Assembly (NCBI RefSeq): GCF_035046485.1
Contig: NC_085138.1
Span: 30,963,047 to 31,027,046, forward strand
Origin: Aedes albopictus
Lineage: Eukaryota; Arthropoda; Insecta; Diptera; Culicidae
Reading direction: 5' to 3'
Length of the DNA: 64,000 bases
This document shows positions 42,901 to 54,200 of this stretch, in pieces (the first letter of the stretch is position 1; each line of letters opens with the position of its first letter). The notes below the pieces were generated by a model, which saw only the letters and a list, made by a program, of their open reading frames with translations, was not told the origin of the DNA and made no database searches. A program made the position numbers and the translations under genes.

Positions 42901-45900
42901 TCCTGGAATTCCTCCTTGAATTCCTCCTGGAATTCCTCCTCGAGTTTCTCCTGAAATTTCTCCTAGAATTCCTCCTGGAATTCCTCCTAGAATTCCTCCT
43001 AGAATTCCTCCTGGAATTCCTCCTAGAATTCCTCCTGGAATTCCTCCTGGAATTCCTCCTGGACTTCCTCCTGGACTTCCTCCTGGAATTCCTCCTGGAA
43101 TTCGTCCTAGAATTCCTCCTGGAATTCCTCCTGGAATTCCTCCTGAAATTCCTCCTGGAAATCCTCCTGGAATTCCTCCTGGAATTCCTCCTGGAATTCC
43201 TCCTGGAATTCCTCCTGGAATTCCACCTGGAATTCCTCCTAGAATTCGTCCTGGAATTCCTCCTGGAATTCCACCTGGAATTCCTTCTGGAATTCCTCCT
43301 GGAATTCCTCCTGGAATTCCTCCTGGAATTCGTCCTGGAATTCGTCCTGGAATTCGTCCTGGAATTCGTCCTGGAATTCGTCCAGGAATTCGTCCTGGAA
43401 TTCGTCCTGGAATTCCTCCTGGAATTCGTCCTGGAATTCCTCCTGGAATTCGTCCTGGAATTCCTCCTGGAATTCGTCCTGGAATTCCTCCTGGAATTCG
43501 TCCTGGAATTCCTCCTGGAATTCCTCCTGGAATTCCTCCTGGAATTCCTCCTGGAATTCCTCCAGGAATTCCTCCTGGAATTCCTCCAGGAATTCCTCCT
43601 GGACTTCCTCCAGGAATTCCTCCTGGAATTCCTCCTGGAATTCTCCTGGAATTCCTCCTTGAATTCCTCCTGGAATTCCTCCTGGAATTCCTCCTGGAAT
43701 TCGTTCTGGAATTCCTCCTGGAATTCCTTCTGGAATTCCTCCTGGAATTCGTTCTGGAATTCCTCCTGGAATTCCTTCTGGAATTCCTCCTGGAATTCCA
43801 CCTGGAATTCCTCCTGGAATTCCACCTGGAATTCCTCCTGGAATTCCACCTGGAATTCCTCCTGGAATTCCACCTGGAATTCCTCCTGGAATTCCTCCTG
43901 GAATTCCTCCTGGAATTCCTCCTGGAATTCCTCCTGGAATTCCTCCTGGAATTCCTCCTGGAATTCCTCCTGGAATTCCTCCTGGAATTCCTCCTGGAAT
44001 TCCTCCTGGAATTCCTCCTGGAATTCCTCCTGGAATTCCTCCTGGAATTCCTCCTGGAATTCCTCCTGGAATTCCTCCTGGAATTCTTTCTGGAATTCCT
44101 CCTGGAATTCCTTCTGGAATTCCTCCTGGAATTCCTTCTGGAATTCCTCCTGGAATTCCTTCTGGAATTCCTCCTGGAATTCCTTCTGGAATTCCTCCTG
44201 GAATTCCTTCTGGAATTCCTCCTGGAATTCCTCCTAGAATTCCTCCTGGAATTCCTCCTGGACTTCCTCCTGGAATTCCTCCTGGAATTCCTCCTGGAAT
44301 TCCTCCTGGAATTCGTCCTGGAATTCCTCCTGGAATTCCTCCTGGAATTCCTCCTGGAATTCCTCCTGCAATTCCTCCTGGAATTCCTCCTGGAATTCCT
44401 CCTGGAATTCCTCCTGGAATTCCTCCTGGAATTCCTCCTGGAATTCCTTCTGGAATTCCTCCTGGAATTCCTCCTGGAATTCCTCCTGGAATTCCTCCTG
44501 GAATTCCTCCTGGAATTCCTCCTGGAATTCCTCCTGGAATTCCTCCTGGAATTCCTCCTGGAATTCCTCCTGGAATTCCTCCTGGAATTCCTCCTGGAAT
44601 TCCTCCTGGAATTCCCCCTGGAATTCCTCCTGGAATTCCTCCTGGAATTCCTCCTGGAATTCCTCCTGGAATTCCTCCTGGAATTCCCCCTGGAATTCCT
44701 CCTGGAATTCCTCCTGGAATTCCTCCTGGAATTCCTCCTGGAATTCCTCCTGGAATTCCTCCTGGAATTCCTCCTGGAATTCCTCCTGGAATCGCTCCTG
44801 GAATTCCTCCTGGAATTCCTCCTGGAATTCCTCCTGGAATTCCTCCTGGAATTCCTCCTGGAATTCCTCCTGGAATTCCTCCTGGAATTCCTCCTGGAAT
44901 TCCTCCTGGAATTCCTCCTGGAATTCCTCCTGGAATTCCTCCTGGCATTCCTCCTGGAATTCCTCCTGGAATTCCTCCTGGAATTCCTTCTGGAATTCCT
45001 CCTGGAATTCCTTCTGGAATTCCTCCTGGAATTCCTCCTAGAATTCCTCCTGGAATTCCTCCTGGAATTCCTCCTGGAATTCCTCCTGGAATTCGTCCTG
45101 GAATTCCTCCTGGAATTCGTCCTGGAATTCCTCCTGGAATTCCTCCTGGAATTCCTCCTGGAATTCGTCCTGGAATTCCTCCTGGAATTCGTCCTGGAAT
45201 TCCTCCTGGAATTCCTCCTGGAATTCCTCCTGGAATTCCTCCTGGAATTCCTTCTGGAATTCCTCCTGGAATTCCTCCTAGAATTCCTCCTGGAACTCTT
45301 CCTGGACTTCCTCCTGGAATTCCTCCTGGAATTCCTCCTGGAATTCCTCCTGGGATTCGTCCTGGAATTCCTTATGGAATTCGTCCTGGAATTCCTTATG
45401 GAATTCGTCCTGGAATTCCTCCTGGAATTCCTCCTGGAATTCCTCCTGGAATTCGTCCTGGAATTCGTCCTGGAATTCCTCCTGGAATTCGTCCTGGAAT
45501 TCCTCCTGGAATTCCTCCTGGAATTCCTCCTGGAATTCGTCCTGGAATTCGTCCTGGAATTCCTTCTGGAATTCGTCCTGGAATTCCTCCTGGAATTCCT
45601 CCTGGAATTCCTCCTGGAATTCGTCCTGGAATTCCTCCTAGAATTCCTCCTGGAATTCCTCCTGGACTTCCTCCTGGAATTCCTCCTGGAATTCCTCCTG
45701 GAATTCGTCCTGGTATTCCTCCTGGAATTCCTCCTGGAAATCCTCCTGGAATTCCTCCTGGAATTCGTCCTGGAATTCCTCCTGGAATTCGTCCTAGAAT
45801 TCGTCCTAGAATTCGTCCTGGAATTCCTCCTGGAATTCCTCCTGGAATTCCTCCTGGAATTCCTCCTGGAATTCCTCCTGGAATTCCTCCTGGAATTCGT

Positions 45901-48850
45901 CCTGGAATTCCTCCTGGAATTCGTCCTAGAATTCGTCCTAGAATTCGTCCTGGAATTCCTCCTGGAATTCCTCCTGGAATTCCTCCTGGAATTCCTCCTG
46001 GAATTCCTCCTGGAATTCCTCCTGGAATTCCTCCTGGAATTCGTCCTGGAATACGTCCTGGAATTCGTCCTGGAATTCGTCCTGGAATTCGTCCTGGAAT
46101 TCGTCCTGGAATTCCTCCTGGAATTCGTCCTGGAATTCCTCCTGGAATTCGTCCTGGAATTCCTCCTGGAATTCCTCCTGGAATTCCTCCTGGAATTCCT
46201 CCTGGAATTCCTCCTGGAATTCCTCCTGGAATTCCTCCTGGAATTCCTCCTGGAATTCCTCCTGGAATTCCTCCTGGAATTCCTCCTGGAATTCCTCCAA
46301 GAATTCCTCCTGGAATTCCTCCTGAAATTCTCCTGGAATTCCTCCTTGAATTCCTCCTGGAGTTCCTCCTGGAATTCCTCCTGGAATTCCTTCTGGAATT
46401 CCTCCTGGAATTCCTTCTGGAATTCCTCCTGGAATTCCTCCTGGAATTCCTTCTGGAATTCCTCCTGGAATTCCTTCTGGAATTCCTCCTGGAATTCCTT
46501 CTGGAATTCCTCCTGGAATTCCTTCTGGAATTCCTCCTGGAATTCCTTCTGGAATTCCTCCTGGAATTCCTTCTGGAATTCCTCCTGGAATTCCTTCTGG
46601 AATTCCTCCTGGAATTCCACCTGGAATTCCTCCTGGAATTCCACCTGAAATTCCTCCTGGAATTCCTCCTGGAATTCCTCCTGGAATTCCTCCTGGAATT
46701 CCTCCTGGAATTCCTCCTGGAATTCCTCCTGGAACTCCTCCTGGAATTCCTCCTGGAATTCCTCCTGGAATTCCTCCTGGAATTCCTCCTGGAATTCCTC
46801 CTGGAATTCCTCCTGGAATTCCTCCTGGAATTCCTCCTGGAATTCCTCCTGGAATTCCTCCTGGAATTCCTCCTGGAATTCCTCCTGGAATTCCTCCTGG
46901 AATTCCTCCTGGAATTCCTCCTGGAATTCCTCCTGGAATTCCTCCTGGAATTCCTCCTGGAATTCCTCCTGGAATTCCTCCTGGAATTCCTCCTGGAATT
47001 CCTCCTGGAATTCCTCCTGGAATTCCTCCTGGAATTCCTCCTGGAATTCCTCCTGGAATTCCTCCTGGAATTCCTCCTGGAATTCCTCCTGGAATTCCTC
47101 CTGGAATTCCTTCTGGAATTCCTCCTGGAATTCCTTCTGGAATTCCTCCTGGAATTCCTCCTGGAATTCCTCCTGGAATTCCACCTAGAATTCCTCCTGG
47201 AATTCCTCCTGGACTTCCTCCTGGAATTCCTCCTGGACTTCCTCCTGGAATTCCTCCTGGACTTCCTCCTGGAATTCGTCCTGGAATTCCTCCTGGAATT
47301 CCTCCTGGAATTCCTCCTGGAATTCCTCCTGGAATTCCTCCTGGAATTCCTCCTGGAATTCCTCCTGGAATTCCTCCTGGAATTCCTCCTGGAATTCCTC
47401 CTGGAATTCCTCCTGGAATTCCTCCTGGAATTGCTCCTGGAATTCCTCCTGGAATTGCTCCTGGAATTCCTCCTGGAATTCCTCCTGGAATTCCTCCTGG
47501 AATTCCTCCTGGAATTCCTCCTGGAATTCCTCCTGGAATTCCTCCTGGAATTCCTCCTGGAATTCCTCCTGGAATTCCTCCTGGCATTCCTCCTGGAATT
47601 CCTCCTGGAATTCCTCCTGGAATTCCTTCTGGAATTCCTCCTGGAATTCGTTCTGGAATTCCTCCTGGAATTCCTCCTAGAATTCCTCCTGGAATTCCTC
47701 CTGGAATTCCTCCTGGAATTCCTCCTGGAATTCGTCCTGGAATTCCTCCTGGAATTCGTCCTGGAATTCCTCCTGGAATTCCTCCTGGAATTCGTCCTGG
47801 AATTCCTCCTGGAATTCGTCCTGGAATTCCTCCTGGAATTCGTCCTGGAATTCCTCCTGGAATTCCTCCTGGAATTCCTTCTGGAATTCCTCCTGGAATT
47901 CCTCCTAGAATTCCTCCTGGAATTCTTCCTGGACTTCCTCCTGGAATTCCTCCTGGAATTCCTCCTGGAATTCCTCCTGGTATTCCTCCTGGGATTCGTC
48001 CTGGAATTCCTCCTGGAATTCCTCCTGGAATTCCTTATGGAATTCGTCCTGGAATTCCTCCTGGAATTCCTCCTGGAATTCCTCCTGGAATTCCTCCTGG
48101 AATTCCTCCTGGAATTCCTCCTGGAATTCCTCCTGGAATTCGTCCTGGAATTCCTCCTGGAATTCGTCCTGGAATTCGTCCTGGAATTCCTCCTGGAATT
48201 CCTCCTGGAATTCCACCTGGAATTCCACCTGGAATTCCACCTGGAATTCCACCTGGAATTCCACCTGGAATTCCACCTGGAATTCCTTCTGGAATTCCTC
48301 CTGGAATTCCTCCTGGAATTTCTCTAGGAATTCCTTCAGGAATTCCCTCAGGAATTCCTCTAGGAATTCTTCCAGGAATTCCTTCAAGAATTCTTCAGGA
48401 ATTCTTCCAGGAATTCCTCTAGGAGTTCGTCTAAGAGTTTCTTCTTAGGATCATACAAGTGTTCCCTCAGGAATTCCTCCAGCAATTTCCCCAGGAATTC
48501 ATCCTGGAATTCATTCAGGAATTCCTCCACGAATTTTTTTAGTATTTTTTGAAGTATTCTACCAAGAATTCCTCCATAGAATTATCCAAGTATTCATTCA
48601 GAGATTCTCCCAGGAATTCCTCCTGAAATTCCTCCAGGAGTTCCTCCTGAAATTCCTCCAGGAAGTCCACCACAAATTCCTCCAGGAATTCCACCAGAAA
48701 ATCATCCAGGGATTCCTCCAGTGATTCTTCCAGAAATTGCTTCAGAAATTCGTACAGGGATTCCCCCAGAAATTTCTCCAGGAATTTAACCAGGAATTCT
48801 TCCAGGGATTGAATCAGGAATTCCTTCAGGGATTCCTCCAGGAATTCTCA
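39945..48850. repeat. 12-bp satellite GGAATTCCTCCT, about 700 units
   Basis: Almost perfect head-to-tail array from about 39951 to 48316, then decaying (CCAGGAATTCCT-type) to about 48850. Each canonical unit contains the EcoRI word GAATTC in the palindrome GGAATTCC. The unit has no stop codon in any of six frames, so frames of 300-1450 codons appear on both strands, giving (LEFL)n, (WNSS)n, (GIPP)n, (RRNS)n, (GGIP)n and (EEFQ)n. These are not genes. Variant units (TAGAATTCC, TTGAATTCC, GGACTTCC, CATGAAATTCC, GGAATTCGT, CTCGAGTTTCTCC) are shared between distant blocks, giving higher-order structure. Two 11-bp units shift the phase at about 43641 and 46328. It lies in the 31-kb intron of the host gene. 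Confidence 0.97.
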
Positions 48851-49944
48851 GAAAAAAAAATCATTTCACCTGGCATTCCTGACCCAGAGAAACTTCCCAT
48901 ACAGATGATTTTGTAAACGACAGAAAGCAGTGAGGCAATGCGCTCCGGGTTCCTCGGTCGGTGATAAAACGTTCCAATGAAGGCAATAAAGATGTGAACT
49001 TTTCCCATGTCGAACGAGAACTTTCTCCTTCGAGCCGCCTCGGAGGATTCGATCCAGGACGACGGACGATTTGCATTGAGACGTCAGTAGTAGTGATGGT
49101 CAGTGCTGTTCCTCGATAGCTTGTGAGAAGGTGCTCTCTCAACAAAAGTGCCGAACGTGACCAGCGGAACGACCACCACCAAGTCGAGCTCCACTTGCCA
49201 TGCTACACCCGATCCGCCACCCGGCAGAAATGGGTCCAATGTATGAAGGTACCCGGGAGGAGTTGAGCAGTGCATAGTTTGCATACCAAATGAGTTATTC
49301 CTGGTTTGCGGTCGGTCAGTCCTCTGTGTCTTGGCTGGGACTTGAGAGTTGGGACCATGGCGAAAGAGCAGAGCATCGAATGTCGTTTGTTGGGACATGG
49401 CGGGATGGGAAGGTTCATGTGCATCGGTTTCCTTAATGAAGGTGAGAGTTTCCACATCATTTTATCACTTTTTCGGTACACTTTATGAAGTGTGGGAAAG
49501 TCCAGGACGAGTTGTGTCGTACATGCCGCTCTGTAACGTGCAAGTTTTATGAGATAATGGAATTTTTGTGCTGCTCGGTGAGAAAAGGGGAAGAAGAGGG
49601 TCAGCATGGTTTGACATGTAGGTATTATAAAGTGTACGGAATGTGCCGCTCTGGGAGCAACTCGTGGGAATATGTGGGTGGTCGCAGTAATAAGTTCAAT
49701 TTATGATATGGCATAAAATGTGACCACGAGGACTTCATTTACTAGCTAGACGATTGTAAATTGGTTGGATTTTGGTTTCTTATGCCATGTGATGGAATGG
49801 GTCAGAATAATATTTTATGGTGTGATGATATGGTCATCAGAATCAAATCAGAATCTGCTGTAAATTACACGCTGCCCATGAAATTACTGATTCATACAAC
49901 ACTCATTGAGGTATTGTTTCTTTCTGTATTTGTTATTGTTGCAG
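48851..49944. other. 3' end of the 31-kb intron
   Basis: Mostly non-repetitive. Overlapping frames on both strands at 49084-49706 lack domain features. The end is the acceptor TTTGTTATTGTTGCAG just before 49945. Confidence 0.45.
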
Positions 49945-50046
49945 CCCTGCCAACGACCGATATTGAAGCCCAAACGTTAGCGTTTGTGGAATCAGCCAAT
50001 GCATTCCTTCATCCGGCGTTACGAGGCGTGAAAACTGTCAGTTTAG
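49945..50046 (+). CDS. Coding exon 3, 102 bp, symmetric (possible cassette)
   Basis: The acceptor TTATTGTTGCAG precedes 49945 and the donor is TTTAG/GTAAGTAAG after 50046. With one base carried from the previous exon it reads SLPTTDIEAQTLAFVESANA then FLHPALRGVKTVSL. It is 102 bp and phase 1 at both borders, so including or skipping it keeps the frame: exon 18457-18963 can also join directly to 57133. The peptide looks like an ordinary globular segment. It sits alone between a satellite-bearing intron and a transposon-filled one. Confidence 0.75.
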
Positions 50047-50065
50047 GTAAGTAAGGCATTTTTAT

Positions 50066-50240
50066 CTTTATTTCTTTTTCTTCGTAATGGCGTAACGTCC
50101 CCACCAATCAGCTTGGTGTTAGTAATCCACTGTTATCAACTACGAGATTTCTCTGCCAATAACCATGTGTGATCATTTTTGCACACGTTTATCATATGGT
50201 AGGCATGCATATACTCAAAAGTTCCAAGACGGAGCGCAAA
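50066..50240 (-). mobile_element. 5'-truncated Feilai-like SINE (family A)
   Basis: It contains CTTCGTAATGGCGTAACGTC, ACTGTTATCAACTACGAGA and GGTAGGCATGCATATACTC in the same order as 11080-11250. The tRNA-like head is missing. It is diverged by perhaps 15 percent. Confidence 0.6.
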
Positions 50241-50929
50241 TACATTCCCACATTTGGACCAGTAAGCTATTGTTTTTGCCTTTCTCGTACACTAAGTGGG
50301 GATGGTAACATAAGGCTGAATTTCAAAAGGCTGAATGCACATAAGGCTGAATACAAAAGGCTGAAATAACAAAAGGCTTAAAACATGGCAAATTCCAAAA
50401 CTTGAAATATGCATAATAATGAACTCTATAGAATCTGAGCTGAGGGTTTAATGATTTAAAATATGGTATTACACAAGGTATTATATTTTCCGGAATACTA
50501 TTCCCCGGAGTGGCATCTGCCGAAATGTCGTTCCCGTTGGTGCTATGTCATTATGCCGAAGGATATCAGGCCTCTAATGCCACTAAGGCGAATGGGTTAT
50601 AATGATTTTAATGCTAAGGAGGTTTACTAGGCAGCCTAGTTGAATGGTTAAATTATGATCTATGCATTTACCTCGAAAAAACAGCCTTTCTAAAAAAGCG
50701 GGAAAAATCTCTGATGGAAGAGTAAGTATTGTGGCCGCAAATAGTACAGTATAACGACCAAGCGGAAAGGTTTGATGATAATATCTGCATACTTATAACT
50801 CTCCCGTGAGTGATTTTTCCTTCTATTAAAAATAGGTTGTTCTTTTGAGGTATTTGCATATATTCAGCGTTGGCATTCTTACCAATGTGTAAAATGGACC
50901 GAGCTTCTGCGTGCGCATATTGAGCATGA

Positions 50930-51240
50930 GCATGAGCATGAGCATAGATGACCGTACAATTCGTAGTTGCTACTCCGTGATTGACCAGAACAATCGAAAT
51001 TGCACAAGGAACCAACAAACGGAGCTTGGGATTAACTACCGCTCTCAATGTGCACAGTTCGAGAATTCCAGACTTTATTAGTCAATAACGGCGCCGGCCA
51101 CGTCCTTACGGTCATCGAGGAAGGAAAGGAATGTTAGTTTGACGTACGTTGCTACTAGAGACCGAGATCACCTCATTTTCTCCACGACTGTCACGGGAAG
51201 GAGTTTTTGTTAGTGGGGAGGGGGAGAGTCACATGATTTG
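50930..51240. repeat. Dispersed repeat family D (second copy)
   Basis: Begins near a GAGCATGAGCATGAGCAT run and shares AATAACGGCGCCGGCCACGT and GGAAAGGAATGTTAG with 28959-29221. It lies inside the 5.66-kb element. Family not recognised. Confidence 0.6.
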
Positions 51241-54200
51241 GATTCACTTTGGTAAGTGATGATTCATGCAACCTTTACTTGAGTCAAAACATTTATTCAT
51301 TTTGACTAAAATATTACAGATGTCGACACCGAAGATGACGAACCATTCAAATTTTTGTGTAAATGCAAAAAATGAAAGAAAGATATTTATTATCAACTGA
51401 ATGTGTATTGGAAACTAGCGCCGACACATGACGTGACGAACTTTTCAATATTTGTTAGATAAATACACAAAAACCAGAGCAGAATTTTATACATCCTTTA
51501 GCAGTAATTATTATGATAAAATGGAACGAGCTCACCAATAAACATCCTTCGAAGTGTCCAGTGCGTATGTGCTGCAGCATCTTCCACTAACTGGCCTCTT
51601 CTCCGAAATCACACTGAACCGTTACAACTATACAAGGGTACGACGATGTGTACATTCAAATTGACGACGACGACGACGCGGCCGGTCCGAATGAAAAAAA
51701 AAAAACGGCCTCTTCACTTTGGAGGCAAATCACACTAAACCGTGTAGCACGCAAATTGCGGCTAAGAGTTTTCCCGTCTTCTGCTTCGTTCCCTGGCTCC
51801 AAAAACAGACGGCTTAAGCGCCACCTCCGAAGAGGACCGCCTGTCGAGTTATGTTTGCCCGGCAAGAAACCCAACCTCAGGGCGGGTTTGTTTTATAAGA
51901 GACCAAATAGCGATTTAGGGACGATACAGAAAACTCAAAAGTACGGTTAATCGAGATATCTCACTTATAGAGGTCGCCTTAAGCGATTCTCAAAAAATGG
52001 TTGATGCTAACCGTCGTTCTACCAACTCACAAAGACACCACTCACGAGTATCATCATTGGAAGAACTCACCAATTCAAATTTTCCTGTTAGCTTCGGACA
52101 CGTGAGTGGAGAGACTGATTTCCCAGGCAGTCTACCCTGGCGTACAAAAATAACTAAAAAACAGGTAGAACGACGCGAACGTGAGAAATCTCAAAGACCA
52201 AAAACTGTTACATCGGGGAAAGCACTAACATTCTACAAAAACAGCATTTGAAGGTAACGGAAAAACTAACGAAACATTTATTCAATTTGATAACCTAGGT
52301 TTTATTAACGCATGTTCCTTTCCATGCTACTTATTGTTTTCCTACAGCTTTCCCTACTGTGTGTGCGGTTTTAAATTGGTTCCTACTCTGGTTTTGGTTC
52401 TGTCGACACTTATCGACACATAATCTTCTCCGAGCTCGGTTAGTGTGTGGAGTATTCTAACGCATGCGCATGGTTAATTGGATTTTGTCTACTCACGGTA
52501 CCCTTTTAGCTGCTGATGAATGCCGCCGGCAAAGAAGAAGCGACGGCGTGGCGGTCGACGGACGGCTTGATAAAGAAGCACGCTATTCTTACCGCATCCT
52601 ACGGTGGTATTGCGTCGATTGCACCAAATGCGCGCGGTGCGCGGCGGTTCGGAAGGTGCGCCTTTCTCGCTGAAGGTTGCTAAACGAACCGGATCACCGG
52701 CGCAGTTGCTCCTCGGTGTCTATGACGATGGGGGTCGTCGATGGCTTGGTCGGTGAGGCGACTACCGCAGGGCCGACTTAGGAAAACGTGGGTTTCGGCC
52801 GCCTCCGGTGATGAATGTTCCGATCACCGAAAAAGTTGGTTGATGGCGGAGCTGACGATGGGGGTCGTCGGTGGCTTGGTGGGTACGGTGTCTACCTCAT
52901 GAACACCAAAGAAAAACGTGGTTTGGCCGCTCTGTCGGAACGGTGGTTCCCTTCCGGCTTTCCCCTCAAACCGGGACTTTTGACGCTGCGACGTGGGGTC
53001 GAGAGCGCGTTTGGCGAAAAAGGTGCGGTGTGCCGAGCTTTCGGCCGTGGATCAAATCCTGAATAAAAAGCCGTCGAACGGCTGTTCGACACGTTTAACG
53101 AAAAAGTTCACTCCACACAACAAAAAATATCAATTACCTTTTTCTATTCACTAACACGCACACACAATCTACTTGACCGCACGTAACCTTTTGGCTTAGG
53201 TTATTGAACTGGCTAACTAACGGAAAGGAACATTTAATTTAATCTAGAAGACTTCTCACATTTTTTAAGTATTACCAAATATAACACACCGCGACACTAA
53301 ACTTAGAACACGCACTCCCGCCTCTTCCACGGTCCAGGTCAAAATGGACGAGTAGAAGTTCTGTAAGTCCTCAGATAAGGTCGGATCCCAAGACTTCGTG
53401 GCCGGAAATATGTAAAATTACCGAAGTAATTTTACGATCTTTTCAAACGACAATTCTCATCAACCACGAATGAAAACCGATAGGATCGCTATCTCTTTCG
53501 TTTCCATACCATCTGAATGATCTGTATCGCTCCCTCTATTTTTAAATACCCGATCTATTTTTTGACGAGAGAGTTCGGGCTTGAACATTGAACCTCGAGA
53601 TTGTTCGGGTTTCGTGGTGTAGTGGATAGAACGACAGGAATCGTATTTACATGTATTAGACTTGAGAAGGCGACTTGCATGCAAGTTGTATGCGGTTTCG
53701 AAGTGCATGTCATTTCGAATGGTGACATTGAATATCGCAAAACATTTATAGTGAACTTTGGAATTTAGTACATTTGACAATGAAAACAATAAATTCAAAT
53801 GAAAAATAAATTAACACGAATAATAAATTAACATTGAAGAACATGAAACTACATTTAATTTATTATACAATTTATGTACATTTTATATAATTTATTGAAT
53901 AAATCTTAAAATAATATTTACAACAAAGTGACCATGCTACAACCGCCCCGTACGAAGATAAGCACAACCAAATCGGTAACGACGACGACGCGGCCGGCCC
54001 GAATGAAAAGAAGCGGCTTTTTCACTTTGCTGCGTGCGCATATTGCTTCTGCGTGCGCATATTCCTTAAAAACTATTCATCGGAGATTTCCCCTTCTTTT
54101 GAACATAGGCTGTTCTTACTGTGTTTCAATGTTATAGCTGCATTTTTTTTATCAAAGGTTTTCCTTCTTTTAAAATGTTGAAAGAACCATAATTTAAGTT

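Noticed and set aside
39945..48316. CRISPR-like regular array
   Set aside because: There are no spacers; units are contiguous 12-mers, and the sequence is eukaryotic.
39962..48387. Very long frames (up to 1451 codons) on both strands
   Set aside because: All are translations of a 12-bp repeat with no stop codon; every residue follows from the unit, and overlapping frames on both strands are equally open.
49084..49706. Several 60-134 codon frames on both strands before exon 49945
   Set aside because: Mutually overlapping, with no conserved motif or consistent splice borders in the phase of the gene.
53590..53700. tRNA-like GTGGTGTAGTGGATAGAAC sequence
   Set aside because: A plausible A box, but no well-placed B box and no stem pairing; not enough for a call.
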